A stretch of DNA of 64,000 nucleotides from Osmia lignaria lignaria (taxonomy: Eukaryota; Arthropoda; Insecta; Hymenoptera; Megachilidae). The stretch's first letter is position 1, and each line of letters opens with the position of its first letter. Made by a program: the position numbers and the translations under genes. This document shows, piece after piece, positions 61,169 through 64,000 of this stretch. The stretch lies in assembly GCF_051020975.1 (NCBI RefSeq), contig NW_027478162.1:4214501-4278500 (forward strand), given 5' to 3'. The notes below the pieces were generated by a model that was not told the origin of the DNA, made no database searches, and saw only the letters and a list, made by a program, of their open reading frames with translations.

Positions 61169-62134
61169 TTGCATATTTATCTCAAGGGAAGGGGCCTGAC
61201 GGACATATTTCGAGATATTTCTTCTTCTTGTTGTTCTTCTTCTGCACAGCTAAGCTGGAAGTGGCATTTGCGGCTCGCACTAGTGCAGAGTTATCTCAAA
61301 GAAAGAGGCCACGGTGTTTCTGTACCTCTATTATGTTGGTGCAGCTTCGGAACTTTTAAATATCTTGATATATCTCGAGAACTACGCATCTGATCAAAAA
61401 ATATCATCGAACATAAAAAGTAGGAAACTTAATTCTCTACAAAAAAGGTCTCTTAACATTTTGCCATAGCTCGCTTCGTTTCCGAGATATTTGCAGATTT
61501 ATCTCAAGGGAAGTGGCCTGACGGACATATTTCGAGATATTTCTTCTTCTTGTTGTTCTTCTTCTGCACAGCTAAGCTGGAAGTGGCATTTGCAGCTCGC
61601 AATAGTGCAGAGTTATCTCAAAGAAAGGGGCCACGGTGTTTCTGTATCTCTATTATGTTGGTGCGGCTTCGGAACTTTTAAATATCTTGATATATCTCGA
61701 GAACTACGCATCTGATCAAAAAATATCATAGAACATAAAAAGTAGGAAACTTAATTCTCTACAAAAAAGGTCTCTTAACATTTTGCCATAGCTCGCTTCG
61801 TTTCCGAGATATTTGCATATTTATCTCAAGGGAAGGGGCCTGACGGACATATTTCGAGATATTTCTTCTTCTTGTTGTTCTTCTTCTGCACAGCTAAGCT
61901 GGAAGTGGCATTTGCGGCTCGCACTAGTGCAGAGTTATCTCAAAGAAAGGGGCCACGGTGTTTCTGTATCTCTATTATGTTGGTGCGGCTTTGGAACTTT
62001 TAAATATCTCGATATATCTCGAAAACTACGCTTCTGATCAAAAAATATCATAGAACATAAATTGTAGGAAACATAATTCTCTACAAAAAAGGTCTCTTAA
62101 CATTTTGCCATAGCTCGCTTCGTTTCCGAGATAT
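61169..62134 (+). repeat. 3 monomers sharing private variants with 26.7-29.3 kb
   Basis: 61169 has 'gcatatttatc', 'aagaggcc', 'ctgtacctc', 'gtgcagcttc' and 'atcatcgaac', a set otherwise found across 26730-27373 and 28340-28983. 61491 has 'gggaagtggcc', as do 27374 and 28984, but not their 'cccaacgaaagg'. 61813 has 'gcatatttatc' and 'ggctttgg'. Similar clusters more than 30 kb apart indicate an old shared origin or long-range exchange. Confidence 0.8.
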
Positions 62135-64000
62135 TTGCAGATATATCTCAAGGGAAGGGGCCTGACGGACATATTTCGAGATATTTCTTCTTCTTGTTGT
62201 TCTTCCTCTGCACAGCTAAGCTGGAAGTGGCATTTGCAGCTCGCAATAGTGCAGAGTTATCTCAACGAAAGGGGCCACGGTGTTTCTGTATCTCTATTAT
62301 GTTGGTGCGGCTTCGGAACTTTTAAATATCTCGATATATCTCGAAAACTACGCTTCTGATCAAAAAATATCATAGAACATAAATTGTAGGAAACATAATT
62401 CTCTACAAAAAAGGTCTCTTAACATTTTGCCATAGCTCGCTTCGTTTCCGAGATATTTGCAGATATATCTCAAGGGAAGGGGCCTGACGGACATATTTCG
62501 AGATATTTCTTCTTCTTGTTGTTCTTCCTCTGCACAGCTAAGCTGGAAGTGGCATTTGCAGCTCGCAATAGTGCAGAGTTATCTCAAAGAAAGGGGCCAC
62601 GGTGTTTCTGTATCTCTATTATGTTGGTGCGGCTTCGGAACTTTTAAATATCTTGATATATCTCGAGAACTACGCATCTGATCAAAAAATATCATAGAAC
62701 ATGAAAAGTAGGAAACTTAATTCTCTACAAAAAAGGTCTCTTAACATTTTGCCATAGCTCGCTTCGTTTCCGAGATATTTGCAGATTTATCTCAAGGGAA
62801 GGGGCCTGACGGACATATTTCGAGATATTTCTTCTTCTTGTTGCTCTTCTTCTGCACAGCTAAGCTGGAAGTGGCATTTGCGGCTCGCACTAGTGCAGAG
62901 TTATCTCAAAGAAAGGGGCCACGGTGTTTCTGTATCTCTATTATGTTGGTGCGGCTTCGGAACTTTTAAATATCTCGATATATCTCGAAAACTACGCTTC
63001 TGATCAAAAAATATCATAGAACATAAATTGTAGGAAACATAATTCTCTACAAAAAAGGTCTCTTAACATTTTGCCATAGCTCGCTTCGTTTCCGAGATAT
63101 TTGCAGATATATCTCAAGGGAAGGGGCCTGACGGACATATTTCGAGATATTTCTTCTTCTTGGGGTTCTTCTTCAGCACAGCTAAGCTGGAAGTGGCATT
63201 TGCGGCTCGCACTAGTGCAGAGTTATCTCAAAGAAAGGGGCCACGGTGTTTCTGTATCTCTATTATGTTGGTGCGGCTTCGGAACTTTTAAATATCTTGA
63301 TATATCTCGAGAACTACGCATCTGATCCAAAAATATCATAGAACATAAAAAGTAGGAAACTTAATTCTCTACAAAAAAGGTCTCTTAACATTTTGCCATA
63401 GCTCGCTTCGTTTCCGTGATATTTGCAGATTTATCTCAAGGGAAGGGGCCTGACGGACATATTTCGAGATATTTCTTCTTCTTGTTGTTCTTCTTCTGCA
63501 CAGCTAAGCTGGAAGTGGCATTTGCGGCTCGCACTAGTGCAGAGTTATCTCAAAGAAAGGGGCCACGGTGTTTCTGTATCTCTATTATGTTGGTGCGGCT
63601 TCGGAACTTTTAAATATCTTGATATATCTCGCGAACTACGCATCTGATCAAAAAATATCACAGAACATAAAAAGTAGGAAACTTAATTCTCTACAAAAAA
63701 GGTCTCTTAACATTTTGCCATAGCTCGCTTGGTTTCCGAGATATGTGCAGATTTATCTCAAGGGAAGGGGCCTGACGGACATATTTCGAGATATTTCTTC
63801 TTCTTGTTGTTCTTCTTCTGCACAGCTAAGCTGGAAGTGGCATTTGCGGCTCGCACTACTGCAGAGTTATCTCAACGAAAGGGGCCACGGTGTTTCTGTA
63901 TCTCTATTATGTTGGTGCGGCTTCGGAACTTTTAAATATCTCGATATATCTCGAAAACTACGCTTCTGATCAAAAAATATCATAGAACATAAATTGTAGG
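62135..64000 (+). repeat. Right-edge monomers, last one cut by the window
   Basis: Five complete monomers and 256 bp of a sixth. 62135 and 62457 form a similar adjacent pair ('cagatatatc', 'ttcttcctctg'). 63101 has 'cttggggttc' and 'cttcagcac' in the pyrimidine tract region. 63423 begins after 'ttccgtgat' instead of 'ttccgagat' and has 'tctcgcgaac'. 63745 has 'gatatgtgcag', 'gcactactgc' and 'tcaacgaaagg'. The array shows no sign of ending here. Confidence 0.88.

Larger units (their letters stand above)
1..64000 (+). repeat. 322-bp tandem satellite array filling the window
   Basis: The same unit recurs head to tail from edge to edge: 198 complete monomers, a partial one at the right edge and 3 bp at the left. 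All lie in one orientation. Adjacent monomers typically differ at a few percent of sites; the pair starting at 1936 and 2258 differs at about 16 of 322 positions by my hand alignment (about 5%). Non-adjacent monomers at HOR spacing can be almost identical. The hand-counted composition of one typical monomer is 65 G and 61 C, about 39% GC. No unique sequence, transposon or inverted monomer interrupts it. Long homogeneous satellites like this are known from centromeric and pericentromeric heterochromatin of eukaryotes; that location is inferred here. The family is not one I recognise. Confidence 0.98.

Noticed and set aside
36359..63935. 68-codon second-frame proteins with a run of F and L residues, suggesting a membrane segment
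   Set aside because: The hydrophobic run is the TTC/TTG tract read in another frame. The frame opens only where 'gcttggtttcc' or another chance start is present.
4..63969. A family of about 180 small genes (74 codons, TTG start) on the + strand
   Set aside because: The frame repeats only because the DNA repeats. It lacks an ATG, has no known domain, and has premature stops or a lost start in about 15 of 199 monomers. The stop itself is lost in many others. Monomer differences change amino acids freely.
1..64000. CRISPR array
   Set aside because: There are no short repeats alternating with unique spacers. The whole 322-bp unit is conserved, including the parts that would be spacers.
1..64000. 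Telomeric repeat tract or chromosome end
   Set aside because: No run of short telomere-type repeats is present, and the array continues past both edges.

Overview
The whole window is one uninterrupted, head-to-tail satellite DNA array. I find no protein gene, RNA gene, transposon, CRISPR array or unique sequence in it. The repeat unit is 322 bp, about 39% GC (126 of 322 bases, hand count on one typical monomer). Counting each unit from the TTG that follows the motif CGAGATAT, there are 198 complete monomers plus a 256-bp partial one at the right edge (63745-64000) and 3 bp of a previous one at the left edge. All are on the same strand. Departures from 322 bp are rare: two copies with the same 1-bp deletion, one net +2, one +3, one -3 and one -15.

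The array type points to a eukaryotic chromosome, most likely centromeric or pericentromeric heterochromatin. The unit is close to two nucleosome lengths (2 x 161). CpG is hardly depleted (11 seen against about 12.3 expected per monomer). That fits a lightly methylated genome such as an insect or other arthropod better than a vertebrate or plant, but the species and satellite family are not recognised and this placement is weak.

Layout: (1) 4-16425, a higher-order repeat (HOR) of about 16 monomers (5152 bp), in three copies of 18, 16 and 15 monomers plus the start of a fourth; it holds a nested 5-monomer duplication. (2) 16426-22219, one divergent monomer, then a 6-monomer HOR (1931 bp) in two copies and a scrambled third. 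(3) 22220-36374, mostly heterogeneous monomers, with a 5-monomer (1610 bp) duplication at 26408-29305 and most of the length changes. (4) 36375-49576, a 6-monomer HOR (1932 bp) in two clean copies and a rearranged third, and further 7- and 10-monomer spacings. (5) 49577-64000, a 10-monomer spacing (3220 bp), a clean 4-monomer HOR (1288 bp, two copies) and a more ordinary right end.

Monomers are mosaics of a few alternative 5', middle and 3' segments. Shared private variants, chimeric monomers and whole-monomer gains or losses show that the array evolves by unequal exchange and gene conversion. A 74-codon TTG-started open frame recurs in most monomers; I judge it a by-product of repetition and not a gene. 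The interest here lies in the array's layered structure. I see no new enzymatic or defence system.
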